Under the pieces are notes generated by a model. That model worked only from the letters and a program-made list of their open reading frames with translations, did not search any database and was not told the DNA's origin. Shown piece after piece: positions 41,801-52,719 of a DNA stretch of 64,000 nt; the first letter of the stretch is position 1, and each line of letters begins with the position of its first letter. Source of the DNA: Pseudoips prasinana (Eukaryota; Arthropoda; Insecta; Lepidoptera; Nolidae); NCBI GenBank assembly GCA_951640165.1, contig OX621250.1:2480001-2544000 (forward strand), written 5' to 3'. The translations under genes were made by a program, and so were the position numbers.

Positions 41801-44551
41801 TGCTTATGCAAATTTCGTATATGATTGTGAAACATCCATAATAACTTCGCAGAAATTGATAAATCTTGTACTTTCATTTCAATCTTAATTTTATCAAAGT
41901 AACTGATATAGCCTGACGAATTGCCTAAGACGAAGATCCTCTTTGCCATAGTCAAATAGAGACTTAATTGCAATAAAGGACATCTTCCAGCTAACACGAT
42001 AAATAGGAGTATTCTGATTATCTTACTATCACATCGTAAAAATAAACAAAATATTTTCTAAGCTAGAGGTTCCAATTGACCTGCTCATTACGCAAAGAAT
42101 CCTATAATCTAATCTTTCTGCACCTCGGTTCGTGACAACGCCTCGCACAACCAGCCGACCCATGCCACCAACAATGTTATATTAGCCTTAGTAAATAAAC
42201 ATAAACTTTGTTATTTACAGGTTCAAAAGCAGAGTGAAATCCTGAGGGTGAGGACTACAGTGATATCAGAGATCTCAAAAGGAGAATTAGATCCACTATA
42301 CTACTTGAAAGTTCTGGAATTAGAGGCGAACCACCAACTAAAGTATATACAACCAGGTGCCTTCTCCAATCTAACAAACTTGGAGCAGCTCTCCATATCC
42401 TATAATAGTATACTTCGGACGCTCCACGAAGATACTTTTGAAGGTCTCAAAAATCTTCACAATCTAACTTTAGCCGGCAACGGATACATATCAGTACTAC
42501 AACTAGCACCAGCTTTCAAACCCAGTATATTACCATCACTAAGAAGACTCGATTTATCAGAAAATAATTTGGAAGAAATTTCTGAGAATGCATTTGCAAT
42601 TATGCAAGGTACTACATTAAAGAAGCTTGATATTAATTTGTGTAGATTAGACTTTATACATCCAAACAGTTTTCTACCATTGAAACATTTGAAAGAATTG
42701 CACATTGGAGACAACGATCTCAATTCTACTATGATAGGGGACTTCTTACTAAGTATGATTGAAAATGATATAAATTTATCATACTTAGATATGTCCGGAA
42801 TGGGTTTCAGAAAAAATCCACCAAGAAATCTGATAAATATCATCGCAAACTCCACGATTCATGATCTATTGTTATCAAGGAACCAGTTTGAAATTATTGA
42901 AGATGATTGTTTCCCGACGATGCCTAATATAGAGCTGATGGATTTAAGAAAAGTTCAAGCTATGTGGATAGGTGCTAAAACATTCGATCCTGAAAAATTT
43001 CCAAAACTAAGGTATTTACTATTGAGTGGAAACAACTTACCAGGTATGCATGCAACCCATTTTTCTAATCAGTTGCGGCTTTTAGATGTAGCTGATAACA
43101 GAGGTCATGCAAATAATCCAGTATTTTTTGAAATAGATCGAGACACGTTTACTGAGAGTAAGCAACTGCAAGTACTTAACTTACCTTTTAACAGAATAAA
43201 ATCTATTTTTTATTACACATTTACGGGATTAGATAATCTCAAAATCTTAAATATGGAAAATGGTACAATATATCACATAGGAGAAGGCAGTTTTAATACA
43301 ACAACACATTTAGAAATATTAAATCTTGCTAATAATCCTTTAGCTGTAAATTCCAACTTAACTAGAGGACAGTTTGAAGGCTTAATTGAATTGAAAGTGT
43401 TGATTTTAGAAAATTGTGCAATTAAACGCATATATGATGACGATAACATCTTCGAGATGATGCCCAACATAACACATCTCGTCCTCAGAAATAATCAAAT
43501 GTATTACATAACTGCAGACACACTGAGGCCTTTGAAAGCGCTGCAGTTTTTAGACTTGAGTGAGAACCTCCTAATATCATGGTGGAAACCATTATTCGTA
43601 ACTGCTGGAATTAAACCTATTAAAGTGTATCTAACTAACAATAAAATATCTCACTTCTCATTGAGCATGATACAAGACATTGGCTATTTATTGAATCATA
43701 ATAATGATACTGATGTGGTGATAGATCTGATGGACAATATATTTGTATGTGATTGCTCTTCCATGTTTACTATATACCGTTGGCTGCAAGCTAACGGGAC
43801 GCGTGCAGTTAACCAATATATTTACAATTCCAAGTTTCAGTGCAGCAGTCCTGACTTGTGGGAAGACCGTAGAGTATCTGAGTATTTGGCTTCTATGAAG
43901 AGTTTACGCTGTCTAATGTATCAGAAGATGTCGGGCCTTATGGTGCTGGTGTGGACGGCACCTTCGCTGGTTACTATAGTTCTAGTTGTAATGATAGTAA
44001 CTATTATTTACAAATACAGAATGTACATACGGTATTGGATATTTTTAGCCAAAATAGCATTAGGTAGAAACATAAAAAAGAAATCAATAAAAATAGGCGT
44101 TGGAACAGTTCACAAATACGATGCCTTCATTTCATACTCGAATGATGACAGAGAATTCGTTTTAGAAATGATAGCTCAGCTTGAGACTAAACCGCCTTTT
44201 TTAAAACTATGTGTTTACGAGAGAGACTTTGAAATAGGATCTTTTATATCTGAATCAATAATGGAGAGCATAAATCAAAGCAAATACATAATTTTAATAA
44301 TAAGTAACAGTTTTGCGCAATCAAACTGGTGCAGATGGGAGACGCAACTCGCTGAATACCACAGGATATTTCTAGAAGATGGGACCTCATATGACCCCCT
44401 AGTAGTAGTCAGGATAGGAGAGATACAAAGTAAATACATGACGACAACGTTGAAGTACTTATTGAAGACTAAGATCTATCATTCATGGGACGAGAAGAAC
44501 CAAGAAGACTTCTGGAAGAAGCTAAGGAACGTAATAGCGAAAGCAACATGA
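38876..44551 (+). CDS. Toll9: Toll receptor, Toll-9-like (exons 38876-39109 and 42221-44551)
   Basis: Exon 1 (78 codons) ends at AAG|GTTAGT; exon 2 starts after tgttatttacag at 42221; both junctions are phase 0, giving 854 residues. The ATG lies in an insect-like context (gaaacATG). Order: signal peptide (residues 1-20, LARYIWLLLCYAQ), Cys-rich N-cap with CIC, VC and EC, about 18-20 leucine-rich repeats (95-585), one C-terminal Cys cap (CDC at 588-590, further Cys near 620 and 644), membrane helix (about 651-676), TIR domain (709-852) with box 1 YDAFISYS, SNSFAQSNWCRWE and box 3 FWKKL. A single juxtamembrane Cys cluster is the vertebrate-like arrangement that in insects marks Toll-9; other insect Tolls carry extra internal clusters. 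Toll receptors signal via MyD88-type adaptors to NF-kB; ligand not inferable here. The BB-loop motif reads RDFEIG, so the usual Pro is Ile. Subfamily call by architecture, not by tree. Confidence 0.85.
39398..39697 (+). repeat. repeat-H copy in the Toll intron
   Basis: Same family and orientation as 5659-5965; begins actagcggtgccccgcgg. Confidence 0.65.
39850..40445 (+). mobile_element. LINE-K 3' end, sense
   Basis: Short remnant of a Lys-rich C-terminus (KKQNRKLKAKEDEN), then 3' UTR blocks gctagctagggtaggttcct and gatcggtgatcccgtg, ending in an atttc pentamer tail at about 40425-40445. Confidence 0.6.
41235..41330 (+). repeat. one-armed copy of the 31757 fold-back
   Basis: gattaagtcatttttagcc, gaacgccatttaagaaatg and gacttagccggtagaacccc match the right arm of 31757-31999 with no inverted partner, so it shows the unfolded state. 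Confidence 0.65.
41333..41386. repeat. perfect palindrome, 26-bp arms, GC-rich
   Basis: ataccgcggcgccgcaactc ..., spacer aa, then the exact complement; 26 of 26 pair. It lies in the Toll intron. Confidence 0.95.
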
Positions 44552-44566
44552 AGGGATTAGTATGGA

Positions 44567-44572
44567 AATAAA
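44567..44572 (+). terminator. polyadenylation signal of the Toll gene
   Basis: AATAAA sixteen bases after the stop codon. A very short 3' UTR is implied unless a later signal is used. Confidence 0.5.
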
Positions 44573-44924
44573 CTGACGGCATCTCTAACTTTAAAGTACG
44601 TTAAGAAAAATTCCTGTTCTATGGATATTATAAAATATAAAAAAATTCATAAGCTACCGCTTAAGCATTTTCCAATTAATAGAACATTAGACTTTTCCGA
44701 GCACTTGCAAATTAAAATAAGTATTAATATTAAAAATTATACTGTTTGTTTATAAACATTTGTTTTGTATTATTTCGATGTTATCACTCACAACTTCTTG
44801 AGTGCTCACTATATAGCTTTGAGGCTCGAAAAGCAATTGTCCTCACAATTGCTTACGATGTCGAATGGGCAGTTTCCTTAATTCTAAATTCTTCAAGTCA
44901 TCACCACAGTTTAAGAGAGTTAGG

Positions 44925-45115
44925 TCATAGCGTTCATTCTCTCAAAGAGCAGCCCGACTGGGGAAGTACCTCCACCTTTCAGAAGACATTCCTTCATAAT
45001 AACATTAACAATTTTAATGTTGTGTTTCCGAGTGTGAGTAAGGTCGCCAGAGCTCATCGGGGTCGGGGGAAGGGTCAGCAACACTTGTTTGCTGACTTTT
45101 GAAGGCCGGCAACGC
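44925..45115 (+). repeat. repeat-J copy plus Jockey UTR scrap
   Basis: Matches 7975-8130 (gcgttcattctctcaaagag, gactggggaagtacctccac); followed at about 45100 by gaaggccggcaacgcactc, a Jockey 3' UTR block. Confidence 0.55.
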
Positions 45116-45174
45116 ACTCATTGGTGTTGCGAGTGACCAGTTTGTCGCCCTCTGATATAAAAAAAACCCAGTTC

Positions 45175-45650
45175 ATCTGTGAGATGGCTTATCGACTATT
45201 GTCTAACGACTACAGACGGGATCGACGGCTTAAAGTGCTCTCTAAATCACAGACACTTAGAAATATTATACCACTTTCATCATCATCATCATATCAGCCG
45301 AAAGACGTCCACTGCTGGACAAAGGCCTCCCCCAAAGATCTCCACAATTGCCGGTCTTGCGCTATCCGTATCCAGCGATTTCCAGCGACCCGCACAAGAT
45401 CATCGGTCCATCTTGTAGGGGGCCTGCCCACGCTGCGTCTTCCGGTTCGTGGTCGCCACTCGAGAACCTTTTCGTTCTCGGTTTTTCCTTTTCGGTTCTA
45501 CGAGCTATGTGCCCTGTACCACTTTAGCGGTCACCAATCAATTGACTAACCGCTCGCTAAGGAACTTAACCTCGCCGATCACATATGAACCAATGAGGTA
45601 GTTGGTCTCACGCATATTGTGGCATAGCCAGTTGGCCATGAGTGCCACAG
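45175..45650 (-). mobile_element. 5S-derived SINE split by an RTE fragment
   Basis: On minus, the 5S-like head is at 45650-45526 (gatcggcgaggttaagttcc and attggtgaccgct). The body is at 45277-45175 (cacttaagccgtcgatcccg region, ending aagccatctcac). The insertion 45278-45516 lies between them. Confidence 0.65.
45278..45516 (-). mobile_element. RTE 3' fragment with 9-bp target duplication
   Basis: Antisense RTE 3' end (catcatcatatcagccgaaa, then gctgcgtcttccggttcgtg), flanked by taccacttt at 45269-45277 and 45517-45525. It inserted into the 5S-derived SINE. Confidence 0.8.
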
Positions 45651-45654
45651 TAAT

Positions 45655-46030
45655 GAATATAAAAATGAGTGCCCACCTAAGATACCTTATACCTACCTAA
45701 TAAATATTCTGTAATAAATGATTTTTATGATTTAGTATGTATTGGAGTGCGCTAGATACAAAAAAATAAAATAAAAGGTATGTATCGATGTATATATCGA
45801 GCCACTAGCATCTGCCCTCGAGATCCAATATGTCAGTAACCAGGATGGTTGCACCTGGTATCAGTTTAAATTTAGCTTCAAATTAACACAAACGAACGAT
45901 TCCCAAAACAACCGGGACCGACGGCTTTACAATTATTATTAGATTACAATGTTAAAATTGGGAAACATCAACACCTACCAAATTTAGACATATCTGAGAT
46001 AAATCTCTATGGTAAATAATTTTCTTACTT
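45655..46030. other. intergenic, nothing recognised
   Basis: AT-rich, no open frame of interest. Confidence 0.35.
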
Positions 46031-46034
46031 TATC

Positions 46035-46160
46035 ACATGGGCAGTAAAGTTACCCCAGTGTTAGAGTTGTTCAAGCCGCCCAGTAGGCCTCTAACGTGGC
46101 TTATCAACTGTTAGCTTAAATTGCCCTCCGAAGCACGGAGACACTCTGTAATTACTCCAA
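46035..46160 (-). mobile_element. 5S-derived SINE, 3' body
   Basis: Blocks gttgttcaagccgcccagta and gccctccgaagcacggagac match the complement of the 48340-48475 body. Confidence 0.55.
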
Positions 46161-46349
46161 AATCCGTCAAATCCGTCCGTCCGCTAAATCCGTCTTAATA
46201 GTTATATAATATCCAATGTAAAAAAATATATATCAAATTTGTACGACCCTGTATGATGCAACATGCATTATTATAGTTATATTACATGTTAGTTATGTAT
46301 GATTGTATTTATAGTTTAGTAATAGGTTGCATAAAAATGTATTATAATA

Positions 46350-46430
46350 TAAAAAAGGTTTTAATTCACGTAGACTTTAAAAATGCGCTAGTAAATAGTC
46401 AGAAAATGTTTGTAGAAATACATCATTATT
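46350..46430 (-). mobile_element. LINE-A 3'-end fragment
   Basis: aaaggttttaattcacgtag, then aaatagtcagaaaatgtttg. Confidence 0.6.
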
Positions 46431-46619
46431 ATATCTATCATCATCTTCTATTTTTGTATGTGTACTACATAACAAATATTTTTAACCGACTTCAAAAGAA
46501 GGAGGTTCTCAAGTTGATCGGTATTTTTTTGTTTTATTTAATAAACGTTAAAAACAACTTTTACGTGCAAAAAGGAAAATTCTAAATGAGGTAAAGATGT
46601 TTTAATTACTAAAACCTAC

Positions 46620-46760
46620 CAATATTATAATTGCGAAAGTTTGTGATAATGAATGTTTTATGTGAAAGAGTAACAAACATCCATATTGTTACTCTTTCAC
46701 ATAAAACTACGGAACGGATTTTGATAAAATTTTATAGTAATATAGCTTATACATCCGAAT
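46620..46760 (+). repeat. repeat with palindrome (46655-46707)
   Basis: The flanking text gcgaaagtttgtg ... ctacggaacggattttgat is a common lepidopteran repeat (recall). The palindrome has 22-bp perfect arms beginning gttttatgtgaaagag and a 9-bp spacer. Confidence 0.8.
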
Positions 46761-46764
46761 AACA

Positions 46765-47165
46765 TATAACTACGATATAATATTTATAAAGTTTAACGCG
46801 GGAGAAACCATGGCGCACACCTACACCCGCATTTTATAAATGTTAGGAGAAAACTCCTGTCAGATGTCTAGCTCTATCAGTACGGTGGCAAACATTGCTC
46901 ATACTCATTTCACTTCATAAAAATATATTCTCATCGTAACCACCAACAATTCTGGACTTTCAGCAATGCTATGTGTTTCATGTGTAAGCATTAAGTAGGT
47001 AATTGAATGACCGAATCAATCTATTGAAAACTTTTATATAATAACTTTTTGTCGTAAAATTTAAAGAGAAATCCAAAAAATAAATGAGAATCGTCAAAAT
47101 GTTACACTATTCTCAATGCTGTGTTTATTCAATAGAATAGCTTAGAATAAGTTTTAGTTTAAATA
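46765..47165. other. AT-rich, nothing recognised
   Basis: Tail of the preceding repeat (ggagaaaccatggcgcac) and then unmatched sequence. Confidence 0.35.
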
Positions 47166-47168
47166 AAA

Positions 47169-47398
47169 TATGGACGCTTGGTCGGCCGTTGGGGTAGAAA
47201 GGTCCTCGAGTGGCGACCACGAACCCAGAAGCCGCAGCGTGAGCAGGCCCCCTACAAGATGGACCGATGATCTTGTGCGTGTCACTGGAAACCGCTGGAT
47301 GCGAATAACGCAAGACCGGCAATTGTGGAGATCTTTGGGGGAGGCCTTTGTCCAGCAGTGGACGTCTTTCGGCTGATATGATGATGATGATGACTTTA
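47169..47398 (+). mobile_element. RTE 3' fragment
   Basis: Strong match to the last 200 bp of the RTE at 35640-35835, ending in GATGATGATGATGA. Target duplication not evident. Confidence 0.8.
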
Positions 47399-47554
47399 TA
47401 ATATTATTTACGTATAAAATAAAATCTCTCTCAAGAGACTAAATAATCTCTTATTTAGTTTTAATTTGTGTTTATTTTTTGGGAGTTCACTTTAAATTTT
47501 ACGACAAAATGATTAAGCTAAGAACATTATAAAAATAATAAGGGTTCCATACCA

Positions 47555-47710
47555 AAATAGTATAAAGAAACCCTTTGAGGCAACTAAGCCATAGTATTAA
47601 AATTAGAACCAAGATTGACAGCTTAATGTTCCCTCCGATGCACGGAGATGAGCGGAATCTAAACCGCTTAATCGGCCACCCACTGCGTAACGAATCGCTT
47701 ACGGACCGGT
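47555..47710 (-). mobile_element. 5S-derived SINE, divergent
   Basis: Complement reads gtccgtaagcgattcgttac, gtgggtggccgattaagcgg, then the SINE body with gcatcggagggaac. Confidence 0.5.
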
Positions 47711-47765
47711 AGGGACACATACATACATAGCTGTAAGCACGCAATAGTAATTAATTTATTAATTA

Positions 47766-48085
47766 TCTCGTCGGTCTAGTGGTAGCGTGTGCAATCGTAG
47801 ATAATGAGGTCCTACCCGAGTTCACATCCCAGGTCGGGCCAAAATATGATTTCGGGACTTTCCTATTAAGAAAATTTCTCAGTATCAACCCGTAGTCTGG
47901 GACTTGGCGGCATTACACCCCTGTGCCTTAGAGAGTACGTAAAGCCGTCGATCCTGTACCTGACCCCTTACCGGTCGTGCCGCTAGTCGTCCCATCGGAT
48001 CGTGAGAAAGATGGAATAGTAAGTGGCCCAGTGTTTGCGCAGACACTCGTACTCTTATATGTCCCGCGCAGATGGCTATAGTCTC
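47766..48085 (+). mobile_element. SINE-B copy
   Basis: Head ctcgtcggtctagtggtagc, body gtagtctgggacttggcgg, end near atggctatagtctcc. Confidence 0.75.
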
Positions 48086-48245
48086 CAAATTCAGCTATCA
48101 GGACATTATTTACACAAATAAGTTGGCCCACATTGTTGCACAAGAGTAAGTAATTATATTATGTTGCACGTTGTACATTATTTTATAACCAATGTAGTTT
48201 CTTTCCGTTTGAGTGTGTACAATAAAGAATATTCTATATATCGGA

Positions 48246-48500
48246 GGCGCTCATAGCCAGTAGCTCTCACCGGTCCGTAGGTGATTGGCGAGGTTAAGCA
48301 ACTATGCTCGCGGTCATTCCATAGATGGGTGACCGCCAAAAGTGGTTTAATTTCTGAGCGTCTCCGTGCTTCGGAGGGCACGTTAAGCTGTCGGTCCCGG
48401 TTGTAGCCATTAAGCAACAGTCGTTAAGCCATGTCAGAGGCCTACTGGGCTTGAACAACTCTGACACCAGGGTAACCACTGCCCATATGATAAGTAAGTA
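48246..48500 (+). mobile_element. 5S-rRNA-derived SINE, best copy
   Basis: The first about 110 bp resemble 5S rRNA: ggcgaggttaagcaactatg, then cgcggtcattccatagatgg and gtgaccgcc align with the conserved ATTAAGCA ... TAGATGGG ... GACCGC part that holds the internal Pol III promoter. The non-5S body follows (gtggtttaatttctgagcgt to ctgacaccagggtaaccac) and a GTAA repeat tail. This is the SINE3 type of retroposon. Confidence 0.7.
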
Positions 48501-48504
48501 AGTT

Positions 48505-48935
48505 CTATATATCTATATTAGGTACAATAATTATGATACTCTGGTGGGGATTAGCCAATTGGTTACCGCATGCTTATTGTATAAACAGGATGTTACAAAA
48601 TCGTCGATGAATATTAATTAATAATTGGTAATTCCATCGTAATATTCGTTCGAGTTTTCCTCATTTCACACTTACTTGTCTCCGCGTCGAAAGTTTCGCA
48701 GCAATCCCTGTGAAAGTCAAATAGCATGGTGGTGCATGAACTTAATATTTGTTTATCGGCGAGTGAAGTGGACGGGCAGTTTCTCCGCCACTTTCTACTC
48801 TCAGCAATACAGATATGTCATTAATAATTACTACCTACTTATATCAAATATTACTTAAAGACTTTGTGTAGGTTTACACATGTATTTAGTTACCGTGTTT
48901 CTAATATTTAAAGATCGTGTAGACTCAAAATGAGT
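48505..48935. other. intergenic, nothing recognised
   Basis: A 60-codon plus frame at 48676 lacks motifs; no repeat match. Confidence 0.3.
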
Positions 48936-48939
48936 ACTA

Positions 48940-49050
48940 GGTAGGACTGACTGGAGTCGGCAATAGGGGAGGGTAATTCAGAGCCCTCCCAGGTTACATG
49001 TCCCGACCATCTGGGGTCAATCTGGGGACCAAAAGGGGGGCACCGGAGCT
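48940..49050 (+). mobile_element. SINE-D 5' part
   Basis: gggagggtaattcagagccc and ggttacatgtcccgaccatc match 50100-50150. Confidence 0.5.
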
Positions 49051-49234
49051 GATTGATAATTCAATATTCAAGCTATAATTGCATTGCAGAGTAGCCGTTA
49101 CCAAAACTTACAAAAAAATAAAAAATACCTGTGTTTATTTATTTATTATATATATAACTTTTTGCACAAGATTGTACAGAGGCGGACATAATGCCGAAGG
49201 AATTTTCTACCGGTCGACCTTTGGGTGATGCAGA

Positions 49235-49400
49235 ATGTGTTGGAGCAGCATACCCGCGTTCCCGGGCTCCCACATCAGGCGCCAAGAGAGGTCCACGGCA
49301 GGTTAGGTTTAGTCGGTGCCAGTGCGAGTCCGACATACCCATCCGCACAAACTTTTTGCGGGTGGCATGCATAAGCATTCCCCCTTACCTTAACAAAAAA
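49235..49400 (+). mobile_element. SINE-D 3' part
   Basis: Sense copy from gcagcatacccgcgttcccg to cattcccccttaccttaac and an A run at 49395-49402. Confidence 0.7.
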
Positions 49401-49429
49401 AAGTATATAATTTATATATTGTGAACGAA

Positions 49430-49805
49430 ACGTCTAAAGTCCTCGTTGTAATGACCAATTTATTTTTTAACGTATAGCTATTTATTATTATTAGTATTAA
49501 TTTGTTTTTGTTTCTAAGTCTTGAATTCTTGTTATTTAATTACTGTTGTGTAAATATTTTGTTGAGCTGTTTAATGTTTGTATGATTTTCAATTAAGTTG
49601 TGAACTGTAAATGTTAATGATGATTTAATTTTAGAGAAAATGGTATGCTGAACAGTCAACTTATTATAATTTTTGAACACCTACATATGTCCTATGATAA
49701 AAATTTGCACACCTTGTGGTAGAACACAGTGCACATGTATTATAATGTTACCACCACTTATAACCTGTGTTATGCAAATAAACGATTTGATTTGTTTTGA
49801 TTTAA
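49430..49805 (+). mobile_element. 5'-truncated LINE 3' end
   Basis: Ends aacctgtgttatgcaaataa then ttgatttgttttgattt, the same family as 8390-9134; non-coding. Confidence 0.6.
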
Positions 49806-50044
49806 TGGTCGTTGTATGGCGCGACTGTTTAGACTTCTGTTTACTGCGTGTTAGATCGAGTTGTAAACAGCAATAAAGAGTTAGCTAATAAACCGTTCAG
49901 TACGTGTTTGTGAAGATGATTTGCCACCACTAACTCTAAGTGCCTTTATGTCAATATTAGTTGAACCTAAGCTTCGTAATCTCGCTTATTTCTTACATCG
50001 TAAAAAGCGAGCTTTGTATGGACATAGATATTCGCTCATCCGGG

Positions 50045-50340
50045 AACATAGCGATCTCTTGGTGGCGCAGTCGCTGTGCCAGACTGTCAGGAGTCAGCAA
50101 TGTCCTAGGGACGGTAATCCAGAGCCATCCCAGGGTACGTGTCCCGACCAACTGAAAAAAGGCGCAAAAGTGAGGTACTGGAGCAGCATACCCGCGTTCC
50201 CGAGGCTCCCCCAGCAGGCGCCAAGAGAAGTCCACGGCAGGTTAGGTTTAGTCAATGACTAGTCCGACATACCCATCCGCAGACACTTTTTGAGGGTGGC
50301 ATGCGTAGGAATTCCTCTTGCCTAATCAATATTAAAAAAA
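50045..50340 (+). mobile_element. SINE-D, longest copy
   Basis: Begins tggtggcgcagtcgctgtgc, then ggtaatccagagccatccca, then the shared GC-rich core (cacggcaggttaggtttagt) and ends in an A run. It shows that the other copies are 5'-truncated. Confidence 0.7.
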
Positions 50341-50439
50341 AGGTAATAGCTCATATATTTTACCATACCTTTATTTTCAGGTAGGTTTTTTATTAATTTA
50401 TGGGCGAAAATACAGGAACCTCTTCCTAGTGGTTTTTCT

Positions 50440-50835
50440 AAACAGTCATTGAACTGTTTTTCGATTAATTTATCACGATTAGAGTGAATTGTTTTTGCCG
50501 TCACGTATTTCCAGTTTGCCGGAGCACAACTTCTTTTCTTTAGCCGTATCCAACGACGAACACGATGGTCGAATGCTCGCAAACAACGGGAGTCCCACTA
50601 TTTGGCGAAGTGAAGTGGCGTCTCTATGTGTCCTTTACCGCATTTATCACGGGGAGTGTTCGCCACATTCCACCACAGACCCTTTCGCCAAAAGAGGAAA
50701 TTCTATACTTATCACCTGGATAAATGGTCATTCATTTACAACCGCCCCGTGCGATTCACAAAAAACTGTTTGCCGCGCACTACCGCTCTTTCATATGGAT
50801 GTGTTGGACCAAAATAGAGATTACTATTATTAATG
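50440..50835 (+). pseudogene. Jockey-type LINE C-terminal fragment
   Basis: Encodes RFTKNCLPRTTALSYGCV, corresponding to RFTRNFLPRTSALWN at 7063, with the upstream shared block cgccaaaagaggaaattcta. Frame-disrupted. Confidence 0.6.
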
Positions 50836-50839
50836 ATTC

Positions 50840-51190
50840 GTGATAATGAACTGTATCTATAAATTTCGAAATCTATGCTCTTTGTGTTTGATAAAGTGTA
50901 TGTATCTTATTGCGACGTTAAAATCTTCATTGTTTATTTATATTTCCTGCAGTCTAAACTGGGAGTTTGCACAGCCTCTTTAAGACCTCAGAATATAATC
51001 ACACATTTTACAGTATTTTACAGTTGCACAAACATAAAGTTGATGAATCATTAGAGTTTAGTTAGACATTTGCCAGACAATTACCTACCTATTTACCTAC
51101 TTTTGTGTTCTTAAACAATCATTCTGCCATTTACTGTTGCATATGTTGGTGATGTCAAAAAGCACATTGACTTACAAGTTATTTGCAAAT
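50840..51190. other. AT-rich, nothing recognised
   Basis: No gene or repeat match. Confidence 0.35.
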
Positions 51191-51194
51191 AATC

Positions 51195-51310
51195 TTTAAG
51201 ATCGGAATCAGTGGTTACGGCAGTCGCCTTGCCACTTCATGTTCCGGGTTCGATTTCCGCGCAGGACATATTGGACAGGACTATTTGTGTGACCCATTGT
51301 AATAAATAAA
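51195..51310 (+). mobile_element. SINE-E copy
   Basis: tRNA-like: agtggttacggcagtcgcc and B box gggttcgatttccgc; tail gtgtgacccattg. Confidence 0.55.
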
Positions 51311-51314
51311 TAAA

Positions 51315-51545
51315 ATAAAAAAGGTTTTTATTCACGTAGACTTTAAAAAAGCGCTTGTAAATAGTCAGAACATGTTTGTAGTAATATAGTTGTATACATT
51401 ATTATTTCTAGTAACATAGATATTTAGGTACACATTGATAGATTGTATGAAAACATTTATAAAATTTATTTAATTATAGCAATGATGTTTAGCTAGCTCG
51501 TATCATGTTATTGTCAAGAGATTATGTTTAATTATCTAAACTAAA
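51315..51545 (-). mobile_element. LINE-A 3' end, antisense
   Basis: aaggtttttattcacgtaga through gtcaagagattatgttta, same as 8147-8355. Confidence 0.7.
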
Positions 51546-51564
51546 GTAAGTAAACTAACTATGT

Positions 51565-51757
51565 TGATGTCAGCCAAAGTACGTCCACTGCTGGACAAAG
51601 GTCTCCCCAAAGAATGGGGGCATGTGTCATAACCGCCACGCTTGACAGACGGGTTGGCGATCGCAATTTGATGGTCATAGTTCACAGGAAAACGCTGCTG
51701 TCCGTTTTCTGCTAGGTATTCCCTCAGACGATTTCTTCACCCCCACGGGATGAGATC
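51565..51757 (-). mobile_element. compact RTE derivative (5' and 3' ends fused)
   Basis: On minus: ctcatcccgtgggggtgaag, the 5' block up to gccaagcgtggc-like sequence, then directly ttggggagacctttgtccag and cagtggacgt, the RTE 3' end. The whole ORF is missing. Confidence 0.65.
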
Positions 51758-51759
51758 AA

Positions 51760-52715
51760 ACTAACTATACCTACTATTTACTTTTTTTTTATTAGCGAAG
51801 CTAACAGCTACATATAATTGGTTACACATTTTGGTAAGTAAATGCCAATAACAAGCTTCCACATCTAGTTAACTAAATGGATGCATCTCCGGTCTACTTA
51901 ATTAATTACAGTAATGACAATTCTACAAATGGTTTTAAAAGATTGAGCCAATAGTGCTATACAGAGATTTATACATTATCAATGAAATATCTAGTTAATT
52001 TGGATCTGGTAGATTTTTTGCTAGTAGTAAACAGATCAATAAAATCAAAACGACTGTCACCATTTAACTTGTTAAATTCATTGAATACTCTAGGCAGAAA
52101 GCTGTAGGCAGAAAGCTACTTAACTTAATAATATGGCTCACACAAATTGTTGTCCTGAGAGTTTAGATGTGCCTTTGTGTCCGTCAATTATATGTAAGTA
52201 AAGTACCCTGCCACTCACGGATTTCCTTAATACCAGCGTTGTCTTTAAAAATAATTGCTATAAGTCTTTCTATGCTTCACCGGACAACAGAATCTATTAA
52301 ATCCACTAATATGACGACAAGGTAAGTAACCCGTGCTTAGCGGTTACTGCAATGACGTGGGGATGCATGAGAAGGATGGTTTTCTCATGCGTATAAAAGA
52401 GAGATTTATTATAAAACACGGATTGCCTGTGTGTAATAGCTAAAGCAAGTATGTTTTGTGACCGTGTCATGCCTTGTAAGTGGTTATGGGGTTAATCTGT
52501 CGTATAAAAGAGATCGCTAGAGCTCACCGTCGATGAGTCGAAAATATACGCTAAAAACCTTCGAATATTTATAACTAACCACACTCAGAGTAGTCCATTA
52601 TTTTACTCTGATAGAGAATTAACTAATGAACATTGAAACTGTTAGTGAACCGTGTATCCCGGAGATATATTGCAAGTGTTCATTTCTTAATAATTACTTT
52701 AAGTAATAATAATAA
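51760..52715. other. intergenic, nothing recognised
   Basis: AT-rich; no coding or repeat evidence beyond simple sequence (AAT repeats near 52705). Confidence 0.35.
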
Positions 52716-52719
52716 TAAA

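Larger units (their letters stand above)
39110..42220 (+). other. Toll intron 1 with embedded repeats
   Basis: GT...AG intron of 3111 bp. It contains an RTE-derivative scrap (39150-39260), repeat-H (39398-39697), a LINE-K end (39850-40445), a second LINE-K scrap (41150-41235), a palindrome (41333-41386) and an old RTE coding scrap (about 41870-41990). The rest is AT-rich. Confidence 0.75.

Noticed and set aside
42248..44551. Taking the long open frame alone as a complete gene starting at 42248
   Set aside because: The first codon is GTG, no signal peptide would be present, and a clear acceptor at 42219-42220 plus exon 1 at 38876 give a full-length receptor.
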